A stretch of DNA of 13,557 bases from Elusimicrobia bacterium HGW-Elusimicrobia-2 (GTDB lineage Bacteria > CG03), in NCBI GenBank assembly GCA_002841685.1, contig PHAM01000049.1, positions 1 to 13,557 on the forward strand. The letters run 5' to 3'. The position numbers and the translations under genes are program-made. This document shows positions 1-6,111 of this stretch, piece by piece. Below the pieces are notes generated by a model, which did not search any database, was not told the origin of the DNA, and saw only the letters and a list, made by a program, of their open reading frames with translations. How positions within the stretch are numbered: the first letter of the stretch is position 1; each line of letters begins with the position of its first letter.

Positions 1-81
1 TTTTTCCGGCAGCCATTCCTGCAGACTTGGCGGCAGCAGATATTCTTGCTCTCTATTACATTCTTTGAAATTGTATCCCAT
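1..81 (-). mobile_element. IS1182-like transposase, N-terminal start (runs off left edge)
   Basis: The minus strand opens at an ATG (bases 81-79) preceded by a strong Shine-Dalgarno GGAGGG four bases upstream. It reads 27 codons to the window edge. The peptide contains LLPPSLQEWLPEK at residues 15-27, which I recognise as the N-terminal signature of IS1182-type (DDE, IS4/IS5-like) transposases, where 'LLPPsL.eWLPe.HLArF' is typical. Only the start is present, so the DDE catalytic residues cannot be checked. Frame, RBS and motif are seen; the family is from memory of the motif. The element would lie mostly to the left of this window. Confidence 0.7.
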
Positions 82-138
82 TTTTCCCTCCATCTTTAAC
101 CGTTATTGCTGAATTATATCATATTTTTCCCGCCAGTA

Positions 139-159
139 GGGGTTTATGCAACAGACTCG
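139..159. repeat. Candidate outer end (terminal inverted repeat) of the left-edge IS
   Basis: About 60 bases upstream of the transposase start is the stretch GGGGTTTATGCAACAGACTC. It resembles the GC-capped 'TTATGCAACAG' ends I associate with IS1182/IS4-type elements. The partner repeat would lie outside the window, and no flanking target duplication can be tested. This assignment is inference from similarity and position only. If it is right, chromosomal sequence starts near base 160. Confidence 0.35.
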
Positions 160-247
160 AATACGATTTAATTCGCGGCAAAAAGTGAACGGCGTTTTTT
201 TATCAAAAAATCCTTATGGCAAAACTTCAGTGTCCCATTTTACGCGG

Positions 248-276
248 TTGCAAAATCGGGGGAATAGTTATATAAT
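248..276 (+). promoter_or_regulatory. Sigma70-type promoter of the PLP-enzyme gene
   Basis: TTGCAA (248-253) and a perfect TATAAT (271-276) are separated by 17 bases. The predicted transcription start is near 283, giving a leader of about 50 bases before the ATG at 332. The match and spacing are seen directly; activity is inferred. No other good promoter is visible between the IS end and the gene. Confidence 0.7.
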
Positions 277-277
277 T

Positions 278-291
278 CGTTCGAACGTTCG
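278..291. promoter_or_regulatory. Overlapping palindromes at the transcription start, possible operator
   Basis: Bases 278-287 (CGTTCGAACG) and 282-291 (CGAACGTTCG) are each perfect 10-bp palindromes sharing six bases. They sit immediately downstream of the -10 box and span the predicted start site, a classic repressor position. No particular regulator is recognised. A palindrome this short could arise by chance, but its placement makes an operator plausible. Confidence 0.35.
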
Positions 292-316
292 CCATAATGC
301 AAACGTAAACTAAGAT

Positions 317-322
317 AGGAGG
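317..322 (+). promoter_or_regulatory. Ribosome binding site, decides start at 332
   Basis: A full AGGAGG lies nine bases upstream of the ATG at 332. It supports that start over internal methionines and suggests efficient translation. Confidence 0.8.
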
Positions 323-331
323 AAGAAAGAA

Positions 332-1801
332 ATGGCCAAAGACAAAAAGCAGGTTTTGGAAAACACAATCAAGCGGTGCAGGGAAAAAAACATAATTATC
401 CCAACATTTGAGCAGATGTATGACCCTGAAAAAGTTCCACAGGGTATAAAAGACGAACTGAAAGACATAGGCCTTTGGGATCTGCATCCCAGAAACCTCT
501 TCAGGATCACCTGGAAAAACGAGCCCGTGAAACACGGAGGCTGTTTTGACGGCGTAAACTATATAGAACTCCCTAAAGAAATAACCGGTGTGAAGGCCAG
601 GATAATGGTTTTGGTCGGGAAATTTTTTCCGACAGGAGCTCATAAAGTCGGCGCCTGTTTCGGCCCCCTTGTCACCAAGTTGATCACCGGAGAATTTGAT
701 CCCACGACCCAGAAAGCCGTTTGGCCCTCCACCGGCAATTACTGCCGCGGCGGGGCTTATGACTCCTATCTGCTTGATGTGCCGGCGATAGCCATCCTGC
801 CGGAAGGGATGTCTAAAGAAAGATTTGAGTGGCTGAAGACGGTGGGCAGCGAAATTTTCGCCACCCCCGGAGTGGAGAGCAACGTAAAAGAAATATATGA
901 CAAATGCCATGAACTAAAAGCGGAAAGGGGTGACGGCGTTGTCATCCTCAACCAATTTGAGGATATGACGAACATGATGTGGCATTACGCCGTGACGGGA
1001 CGCGCCATGGAAGAAGTTTATCAGAATAACAAAAAAGGGAACCAGCGTTTCTCGGCTATGTTTCTCACGCAGGGTTCGGCGGGAACTCTGGGCAGCGCGG
1101 AGTATATCCGTAAGTGCCATCCCTCAGTCAAAGTGGGCGCCGGCGAAGCTTTGGAGTGCCCCACCCTGCTTTACAACGGCTTTGGCGGCCACAGGATAGA
1201 AGGCATAGGCGATAAACATGTGCCATGGGTGCACAACCTGAAAAATATGGATATGGTCGCGGGCATAGAGGATGAGAAATGCATGCGGATGATAAGGCTT
1301 TTCAACGAGAAAAAGGGCCATGCCTATCTTAAAAAGCAGGGGGTTTCAGACGAGATCATTTCCAAACTCGATCTCCTGGGAATATCCTCTGTGGCGAATA
1401 TAATAGGCTCGATAAAAATGGCGAAATATTACGAGATGACTGAGAATGACATGGTCTTCACAGTCGCCACGGATTCAATGGAGCTCTACGGTTCCAGGCT
1501 CAAAGAGCTGAAGGAAGAGCGTGGGGAATATACCGACATTGACACGGCAAGAGATTACGAGACCTGTCTTCAGGAGATAGACACCGAGCATCTTATCGAA
1601 CTCAGTTACCGCGATAAGAAGAGGATGCACAATCTCAAATATTTCACATGGGTTGAACAGCAGGGCAAGGAAGTTGAAGACCTTGACGCCCAATGGTACG
1701 ACGAGAACTGGTGGTCGGACCGTCTGGATATTACCGGCAAATGGGACAAACTCATAAACGAGTTTAATGAAAAAACCGGTGTTGATAAAAAGTATAAATA
1801 A
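332..1801 (+). CDS. Fold-type II PLP-dependent enzyme (cysteine synthase/TrpB-like), substrate unknown
   Basis: This 489-residue protein is a PALP-superfamily enzyme, expected to act in the cytoplasm on an amino acid by beta-replacement or elimination. K105 in PTGAHKVGA (residues 100-108) is the likely Schiff-base lysine; TrpB and threonine synthase have a comparable G(A/S)HK. STGN at 133-136 resembles the substrate-binding STGN/SGNH loop. NQFED...HYAVTG near 207-223 resembles the cysteine synthase NQF.N..AHY..TG block. GSAGT at 248-252 is a plausible phosphate-binding loop. It is much longer than cysteine synthase (about 310 residues), with about 90 extra N-terminal residues and a long, Trp- and acid-rich C-terminal tail. 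The start is fixed by AGGAGG at 317-322. It has its own promoter and is probably separate from the next operon. The superfamily is secure; the reaction is not. Names such as cysteine synthase or TrpB would be over-calls. Confidence 0.85.
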   Translation: MAKDKKQVLENTIKRCREKNIIIPTFEQMYDPEKVPQGIKDELKDIGLWDLHPRNLFRITWKNEPVKHGGCFDGVNYIELPKEITGVKARIMVLVGKFFPTGAHKVGACFGPLVTKLITGEFDPTTQKAVWPSTGNYCRGGAYDSYLLDVPAIAILPEGMSKERFEWLKTVGSEIFATPGVESNVKEIYDKCHELKAERGDGVVILNQFEDMTNMMWHYAVTGRAMEEVYQNNKKGNQRFSAMFLTQGSAGTLGSAEYIRKCHPSVKVGAGEALECPTLLYNGFGGHRIEGIGDKHVPWVHNLKNMDMVAGIEDEKCMRMIRLFNEKKGHAYLKKQGVSDEIISKLDLLGISSVANIIGSIKMAKYYEMTENDMVFTVATDSMELYGSRLKELKEERGEYTDIDTARDYETCLQEIDTEHLIELSYRDKKRMHNLKYFTWVEQQGKEVEDLDAQWYDENWWSDRLDITGKWDKLINEFNEKTGVDKKYK

Positions 1802-1804
1802 TCT

Positions 1805-1898
1805 CTGAGTTTTCGGCCTCAGTTGGCGGCATCGGCAGGCCCGTGTGCCGGATAGCGCGCCGATGCATGCTGGTTCCACGGGGAACGAGCCGGAGGGG
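1805..1898 (+). promoter_or_regulatory. Hairpin-rich leader upstream of the HhH gene
   Basis: This 99-base gap contains three perfect complementary pairs: CTGAG 1805-1809 with CTCAG 1818-1822, GCATCGGC 1829-1836 with GCCGATGC 1859-1866, and a GTTCC/GGAAC pair just after it (about 1873-1886). CCTC at 1817-1820 can alternatively pair with GAGG at 1893-1896, which is the Shine-Dalgarno of the next gene. No T-run follows, so it does not look like a simple intrinsic terminator of the PLP gene. I recognise no known riboswitch class. A structured 5' leader is inference from the pairings. Confidence 0.4.
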
Positions 1899-1900
1899 AT

Positions 1901-2818
1901 ATGTATAAAAAAGGCATTAACCTTAATACGATAACGGTGGAAACTCTCAAAACGCTTCCCGGGATAGGCGACAATCTTGCAAGGAGCCTCGCGCTCCACA
2001 GGGAACTCAAAAGCGAATTCGTCAACCCCTCGGAATTCAGCGCCATTGTCCCCGAACATGCGTATTCCGAAATAGTGAAAGATTACAATATTTACGCGGT
2101 TTCACCGCATGTGTGGAAAAGCAGGATAACAAACGAGATCAACAAGCTCCTTAATCCGGATCTGACAATCTTTTTTTTGGAAAATTCGTCGGTGGCGGTG
2201 AGCATAGAGAAGAATATTTACATAATAAATCTTCCCCACGGGGGAAAAGTCAGGTACTCCGGCATTGAAAATATACTCCGTGAAAACGGAGCAATAGCCG
2301 GATTCAAAAGGTTAATGGGCTGGCACCCGGAAATAAAAGCCCTGCTCTTGACAGGGCTGATCGATATGGAGGCGCTCAACAGATTTTTAGCGCGCTACAA
2401 CACATCTTCTCTCTTCTGTGTTCATGAGGATGAGATATTGAACACCGGGAGCAAACAAAAATTCATCGCGGAGATGATAATGTCCAAGAAAATAAAAACC
2501 TTCGCCTCCGGCGGTACAATAAAAAACGGGGATTTTTTTGAGATAAAAATGTTTCCGCCCTCCGGCGAATCTTCCGGCTGCGCCCTCATGATCTCTTTCG
2601 GCTCGGTCAGTGTTTTGCTGATGTTCAATATGACGGAATCCGATCAGCGGGATCTGATCCACGCTCCGGCGGGCGCCGGGCTCAGGCCGAACGCCGTGTG
2701 CTCGTGGGGAACCTCGCCTCTGCCGATTTTTATGCAGTTCTGCTCTTCTCCCGAATTGATAGACACGCGTAAAAAAAAGAAATTGATCAGTGACGGAAAT
2801 CTTATTTATGCCGATTAA
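1901..2818 (+). CDS. HhH protein with a degenerate ComEC-like metallo-beta-lactamase domain
   Basis: The start is supported by GGAGGGG just before the ATG. Residues 6-58 match the ComEA-type helix-hairpin-helix pattern: 'INLNTITVETL..LPGIGDNLARSLALHREL', then a second, weaker hairpin. This fold usually binds the DNA backbone without sequence preference. From about residue 87 the order follows the C-terminal metallo-beta-lactamase domain of ComEC: a strand ending IYIINLPHGG (106-115), a helix ending LRENG, then IKALLLTGLIDMEALNRFL (145-163) where ComEC has 'IDALILTHPHADHIGGL', then near residue 230 MFPPSGESSGCALMISF and a strand like 'LLLTGD'. The HxHxDH metal site is replaced by TGLIDME, so hydrolase activity is unlikely. 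There are no membrane segments or signal peptide. It overlaps the next gene by 11 bases. HhH is confident; the ComEC-like fold is inferred from order and spacing. Confidence 0.65.
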   Translation: MYKKGINLNTITVETLKTLPGIGDNLARSLALHRELKSEFVNPSEFSAIVPEHAYSEIVKDYNIYAVSPHVWKSRITNEINKLLNPDLTIFFLENSSVAVSIEKNIYIINLPHGGKVRYSGIENILRENGAIAGFKRLMGWHPEIKALLLTGLIDMEALNRFLARYNTSSLFCVHEDEILNTGSKQKFIAEMIMSKKIKTFASGGTIKNGDFFEIKMFPPSGESSGCALMISFGSVSVLLMFNMTESDQRDLIHAPAGAGLRPNAVCSWGTSPLPIFMQFCSSPELIDTRKKKKLISDGNLIYAD

Positions 2819-3905
2819 ACCCTCCCGAAAAAATCTACTGAAACTGGTGGAAAATCTCGTCAATATACGTTCGGACAAAAAAAATCCGGCCATGACGGCT
2901 TTTCTTAAAAAAGCTCTCCGGGAAAACGGCTGGAAGAATATCAGGGAACACGGCGGAAACGTCTGGGGCAGCATCGGGACGGGAAAGATAAAAATTCTTT
3001 ACGACATACACTCCGACACCATCCCGGCGCGGAAAGCCGGATGGCGCGGCGATCCTTTTACCGCCCGATTTCAAAACGGCCGCTTGTACGCTCGGGGCTC
3101 GGTGGATGACAAAGGCCCGCTTGGAGCGGCGATCTTTTCCGGGAATTTTATAAAGAATTCTAAAGATTACAGAGTTTATCTGCTCGCCTCTGACAGGGAA
3201 GAAATTGACGAGGGTTACGGATGCCGCGTTTTCCTCAGAAAAGAAAAAGTAAAACCGGATTTTGTCCTTATATCCGAACCGTCCGATATGAAACTTATTT
3301 TCGGCCAAAGAGGGAGGATCGAGATCACGCTCACCGCGCGGGGCATACCCGCTCACGGCTCCATGCCGGAAAAAGGTAAAAATGCCATTTTAATGCTGAA
3401 CGGGGCCTTGAATTCTCTGTCAAAACTCAAATTCGCGAGAGTGCCGCCCTTCACGGCCACGACCGTCACGCCAACCGTGATAAAAAGCGAGGGAGAGGGA
3501 AAAAATGTACTGCCTTTGAGCTGCAGCGTTCTCCTGGACATCAGAATAAATCACAAAGAAAGCGTTGACTCGCTGATTAAAATCCTGAAAAAGAACTTTC
3601 CCCGGGAAATAAAAATAGAAGCGGGAAAGTTCTGCCCTGCATGGCTTCTTAAAGATCACGATTACGCCATTGCCGCGAAAAAAACATTCGCGCAGGCCTA
3701 TGGAAAAACAGCCGCGCCCGCTTACTGGAAATTCTGCACCAATGGTTCGTCTTATGCCTCAAAAGGCATTCCGGTGATAGGTTTCGGGCCTGGCAAACCG
3801 CAGCTTTGCCACAAAAAAAACGAGAATATAAAAATGTCGGATATTGAAAGGTCCGTTGAGTTTTTCAGGCTGCTTCCCTCTCATATAGCGGAGCTCAAAA
3901 CATGA
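2808..3905 (+). CDS. M20-family metallo-hydrolase (YgeY/ArgE/DapE-like)
   Basis: This is a 365-residue cytoplasmic di-zinc amidohydrolase or dipeptidase of the M20 family. The ligand pattern is complete: H68 and D70 in YDIHSDT, bridging D100 in GSVDDKG, the catalytic E131/E132 pair in SDREEID, E157 in ISEPSD, and C-terminal H335 in LCHKKNE. The segment FGQRGRIEITLTARGIPAHGSMPEKGKNA, which leads into the dimerisation domain, closely resembles YgeY-type hydrolases. The substrate is not readable from sequence; family members cleave acyl-amino acids, diamino acids or carbamoyl compounds. An in-frame GTG at 2790 would add six residues. I prefer the ATG at 2808, which has a GGA-containing site upstream and gives only an 11-base overlap. 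The stop overlaps the next ATG (ATGA), indicating translational coupling. Confidence 0.85.
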   Translation: MPIKPSRKNLLKLVENLVNIRSDKKNPAMTAFLKKALRENGWKNIREHGGNVWGSIGTGKIKILYDIHSDTIPARKAGWRGDPFTARFQNGRLYARGSVDDKGPLGAAIFSGNFIKNSKDYRVYLLASDREEIDEGYGCRVFLRKEKVKPDFVLISEPSDMKLIFGQRGRIEITLTARGIPAHGSMPEKGKNAILMLNGALNSLSKLKFARVPPFTATTVTPTVIKSEGEGKNVLPLSCSVLLDIRINHKESVDSLIKILKKNFPREIKIEAGKFCPAWLLKDHDYAIAAKKTFAQAYGKTAAPAYWKFCTNGSSYASKGIPVIGFGPGKPQLCHKKNENIKMSDIERSVEFFRLLPSHIAELKT

Positions 3906-4933
3906 TGAAAAAAAAGATACTGCTTTCCTGTGCCGCGGCGGCGCTATTTTTATGCCGGCAGTCACGCGCGGCGGAGCCGCTTTATATAGCTGACTTGCCC
4001 AACATCCACGAATACGAGCTTTTCGCCAACAACGGCTGGGCAGGCAACTGGTATGTCGGCTACGACCACTGCTGGATCGCGGAACTTCCTCCGGTGCCGG
4101 AAAAGAAAAAATTCAAGAAAGCTTTTCTCGGAGTAAAACTAGGGCGGGCTAAAACCCTCAAGCAGATTGAAGCCGGCGTCCAGGCGGAAATAGACTCTCA
4201 AAAGAAAAAACTTGAGGGCGCGTCTCCCGCGGAACAAGAGAATCTAAAGGCCGAAATAGAATCTTTGAAAAAGCAATCGGCGGAAAAGGCGGCAATACAT
4301 ATATCTATTTCATCCGATTCGGATTTTTCCGGCAAGGAAACATATACCGCGGCGTTTAACAGCGAGATTCCGCTTGAAGGAGATTATAACGAGGCCATGA
4401 ACAATGTGGGTGAATCGCGCTGGTTCTGGACAGAGGTGCCCATATCGGCAATTTCCGCCGAACAGTCCAATTTTGTGGCCGCATGGTCGGACAACCCGCT
4501 ATTTACATCGGTTTCCTACGCCCCGGTGATCGCCGCGGGCTGGTCGGAAAAAAACAAATACGCCTATCTGTCCACTGACAACTTCGGAAAAGCGCCGGGC
4601 AATCTGGAAAAGAAGATCAGTTTTTTTACGCCCGCGCTGTGCATAAAGCTTGTGGCTGAGCATGAGCAAAATTTGAAAGTGCGTGTGCTGAAAGCAGGGA
4701 TCAACGACGGCATTTTAAGAGTATGCGCGGCGGTGGAGGGCGCGCCGGAAAGGCTCCGCCTGCGTGTTTTTGCTGACAACGGGGAAATCCCGACGGGTTT
4801 CGGCATTTCAGCGCCGCCGTGGTGCCTCACAATATATAAACTTGAAAAGGGCAGATACAGTTTTTATCTTGACGCTGAAGACTGTTACGGCAATAAAGCC
4901 GTCAGTGAGAAAAAAACTTTCGCTGTGGAGTAG
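3902..4933 (+). CDS. Exported beta-rich protein with an inserted helical hairpin, function unknown
   Basis: The 343-residue product begins with a typical signal peptide: KKK at 3-5, a hydrophobic core to about residue 18, and cleavage near SRA-A (23/24). No lipobox is seen. The mature part is rich in aromatic and beta-type segments. Between two strand-like segments (AFLGVKL at 74-80 and IHISIS from 132) lies an extended charged helical region (about 83-130), Glu/Lys/Gln-rich with a break at GASP, probably a coiled-coil hairpin projecting from a beta domain. The last 90 residues look like an immunoglobulin-like or beta-sandwich domain, ending in a strand near 'YSFYLDAEDCYGN'. I do not recognise the family. 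It overlaps the M20 gene by four bases and is followed by a tiny membrane protein gene. Export is well supported; everything else is description. Confidence 0.7.
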   Translation: MMKKKILLSCAAAALFLCRQSRAAEPLYIADLPNIHEYELFANNGWAGNWYVGYDHCWIAELPPVPEKKKFKKAFLGVKLGRAKTLKQIEAGVQAEIDSQKKKLEGASPAEQENLKAEIESLKKQSAEKAAIHISISSDSDFSGKETYTAAFNSEIPLEGDYNEAMNNVGESRWFWTEVPISAISAEQSNFVAAWSDNPLFTSVSYAPVIAAGWSEKNKYAYLSTDNFGKAPGNLEKKISFFTPALCIKLVAEHEQNLKVRVLKAGINDGILRVCAAVEGAPERLRLRVFADNGEIPTGFGISAPPWCLTIYKLEKGRYSFYLDAEDCYGNKAVSEKKTFAVE

Positions 4934-4957
4934 GGCTGCGGGTGTAAATCCGCCGCC
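4934..4957 (+). other. Intergenic hairpin between the exported protein and the small membrane protein
   Basis: GGC 4934-4936 plus GCGG 4938-4941 can pair with CCGC 4950-4953 plus GCC 4955-4957 around an 8-base loop, with one internal mismatch. There is no T-run, so it is not a classic terminator. It may stabilise the upstream message or tune expression of the small gene, whose RBS starts nine bases later. Confidence 0.4.
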
Positions 4958-4973
4958 GGTTTGAGGAGGAAAA

Positions 4974-5099
4974 ATGGAACCAATGGAAGTGATCGGGGCG
5001 ATGACTGTCGTAAACATTGTTATGAATCTGGTAATTTTGATTTTGTGCGCTTTTATTTTCGCGAAAGTCAGAATACTGCGTAAATTCCTGAGCAAATAA
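4974..5099 (+). CDS. 41-residue single-pass membrane protein
   Basis: A short frame starts at the ATG at 4974, preceded by a strong GAGGAGGA (4963-4970), and ends at TAA 5097-5099. The product begins MEPMEVIGAMTVVNIVMNL. One continuous hydrophobic helix runs from about residue 11 to 30, followed by a basic tail (K31, R33, R36, K37, K41). By the positive-inside rule the C-terminus should be cytoplasmic. The clear RBS, membrane-helix composition and position directly after an exported protein make it a credible gene. Function is unknown; partnership with the preceding exported protein is a guess from position. Confidence 0.65.
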   Translation: MEPMEVIGAMTVVNIVMNLVILILCAFIFAKVRILRKFLSK

Positions 5100-5118
5100 C
5101 AGCGAAACAAATAACCGC

Positions 5119-5132
5119 GCCGCTTCTGCGGC
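5119..5132. terminator. Short GC hairpin between operons, weak terminator candidate
   Basis: GCCGC 5119-5123 and GCGGC 5128-5132 form a perfect 5-bp stem with a TTCT loop, 20 bases after the small-gene stop and 11 bases before the next -35 box. The T-tract of a classic intrinsic terminator is absent, so termination here is uncertain. Confidence 0.3.
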
Positions 5133-5143
5133 CGTGTTACACG

Positions 5144-5173
5144 TTGACAAAGTCAGCGGACAGATAGTATAAT
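5144..5173 (+). promoter_or_regulatory. Consensus sigma70 promoter giving a leaderless mRNA
   Basis: TTGACA (5144-5149) and TATAAT (5168-5173) are both perfect, 18 bases apart. The expected transcription start is about seven bases past the -10 box, near 5180, and the ATG of the peptidase is at 5182. The 5' leader would be about two bases, and no Shine-Dalgarno precedes the ATG (CTCTT). The hexamers are seen; leaderless translation is inferred. Confidence 0.8.
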
Positions 5174-5181
5174 TACCTCTT

Positions 5182-6111
5182 ATGAGCGATAAAACCGTTA
5201 AACGGTACCATGTGCCCAGGAAACAGCTTACGATTATGCTGCTTCCTCACGGAGGAAGACGCGGAACACAGGTCACAATATCCTATCTGTTCCTGTTTCT
5301 CGGATGCTCGGTGTGGTTCGCCATAACGGCGACAGCCGCATATTTCATAAGCGAACGCGTGAGAGTGACCGAAACTCAAAAAGCGAATATCGCGCTACAG
5401 AGCAAGGTTGTCAGCTTTACTGAAAAATTAAACAGCTCCCTCGACCTTATCGCAGAGACGGCCGACCTCAATACTCGGCTGAAAGGGATACTCGCGCTGG
5501 GGAACAAATCAAAGATCATAGAATACTCAGCCGCCGGCGGCCCGTCAAAACTCCAGAGCCTTCAGTTATCCAAAATTCTTCTTGAGACAAACCCCGCTGA
5601 ATCCGAGGAACTGCTGGCGATGAATGCGGAAGAAATGTTCGCGGGCGGATGGCAGGAAAAGCTTAATTTTCGCGAGATTTCAGAATATCTGAACGAAAAA
5701 AGAATACTGGCCCGTTCAACCCCCGCGATTTGGCCGGCAATGGGCAGGGTGACAAGCCCCTTCGGCCTGAGAGCTTCCCCTTTTACGGGAAACAGCCAGT
5801 TCCACAGCGGGCTTGACATCGCAAATGTGAAAGACACACCCTTAAGGGCAACTGCCGACGGGAGAGTGGTTTTCGCGGGCTGGGCGGGGAATCTGGGTAA
5901 AACCGTTGTGATATCCCACCGCATGGGCTATACAAGTTATTACGGGCATTGCGATGAGGTTTTTGTTAAACAGCAGGACAAGATAGAAAGAGGACAGATA
6001 ATCGCGAGCATAGGCAGCACCGGACGCGCGACCGGATATCATGTGCATTATGAGATAAAACGATACGGGAAAGCGCTTAATCCCATGTATTTCGTTAATA
6101 GGAGTTTTTAA
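5182..6111 (+). CDS. Membrane-anchored M23 (LytM-type) peptidoglycan peptidase
   Basis: This 309-residue protein cleaves peptidoglycan cross-bridges or stem peptides on the outer face of the inner membrane. A short basic cytoplasmic N-terminus (residues 1-30) carries the 'KQLTIMLLPH' patch common in envelope M23 proteins. One membrane segment follows at about 35-56, then a helical, probably coiled-coil linker from 58. The M23 domain spans about 188-309 and opens with VTSPFGLRASPF. All zinc and catalytic residues are present: H208 and D212 in HSGLD, H256 in YYGHCD, and H287 and H289 in HVHYE. It should therefore be active, unlike degenerate LytM regulators. The start follows a perfect promoter by nine bases. 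The bactofilin ATG comes immediately after the stop, with the RBS AGGAG inside this gene. The M23 plus bactofilin pairing points to cell-shape control. Confidence 0.9.
   Translation: MSDKTVKRYHVPRKQLTIMLLPHGGRRGTQVTISYLFLFLGCSVWFAITATAAYFISERVRVTETQKANIALQSKVVSFTEKLNSSLDLIAETADLNTRLKGILALGNKSKIIEYSAAGGPSKLQSLQLSKILLETNPAESEELLAMNAEEMFAGGWQEKLNFREISEYLNEKRILARSTPAIWPAMGRVTSPFGLRASPFTGNSQFHSGLDIANVKDTPLRATADGRVVFAGWAGNLGKTVVISHRMGYTSYYGHCDEVFVKQQDKIERGQIIASIGSTGRATGYHVHYEIKRYGKALNPMYFVNRSF

Noticed and set aside
165-207. Terminator-like stretch ending in a run of seven T
   Set aside because: The GC part before the T-run forms only a 3-bp stem with a large loop, too weak to call.
227-910. 227-codon open frame on the - strand
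   Set aside because: It is antisense to the PLP enzyme and its promoter, with an unstructured aromatic-rich translation typical of a shadow frame.
332-1801. Calling this gene trpB or cysK
   Set aside because: Length, both extensions and several motif details differ; only the superfamily is secure.
2790-2807. GTG start for the M20 hydrolase at 2790
   Set aside because: It adds six residues without family support; the ATG at 2808 has a better upstream site and smaller overlap.
1901-2818. Calling this gene comEA or comEC
   Set aside because: It has no signal peptide, no membrane channel domain and no metal ligands, so only the domain resemblance is claimed.
2387-2974. 195-codon open frame on the - strand
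   Set aside because: It is a shadow across the HhH gene and the start of the M20 gene, with no motif and no RBS.
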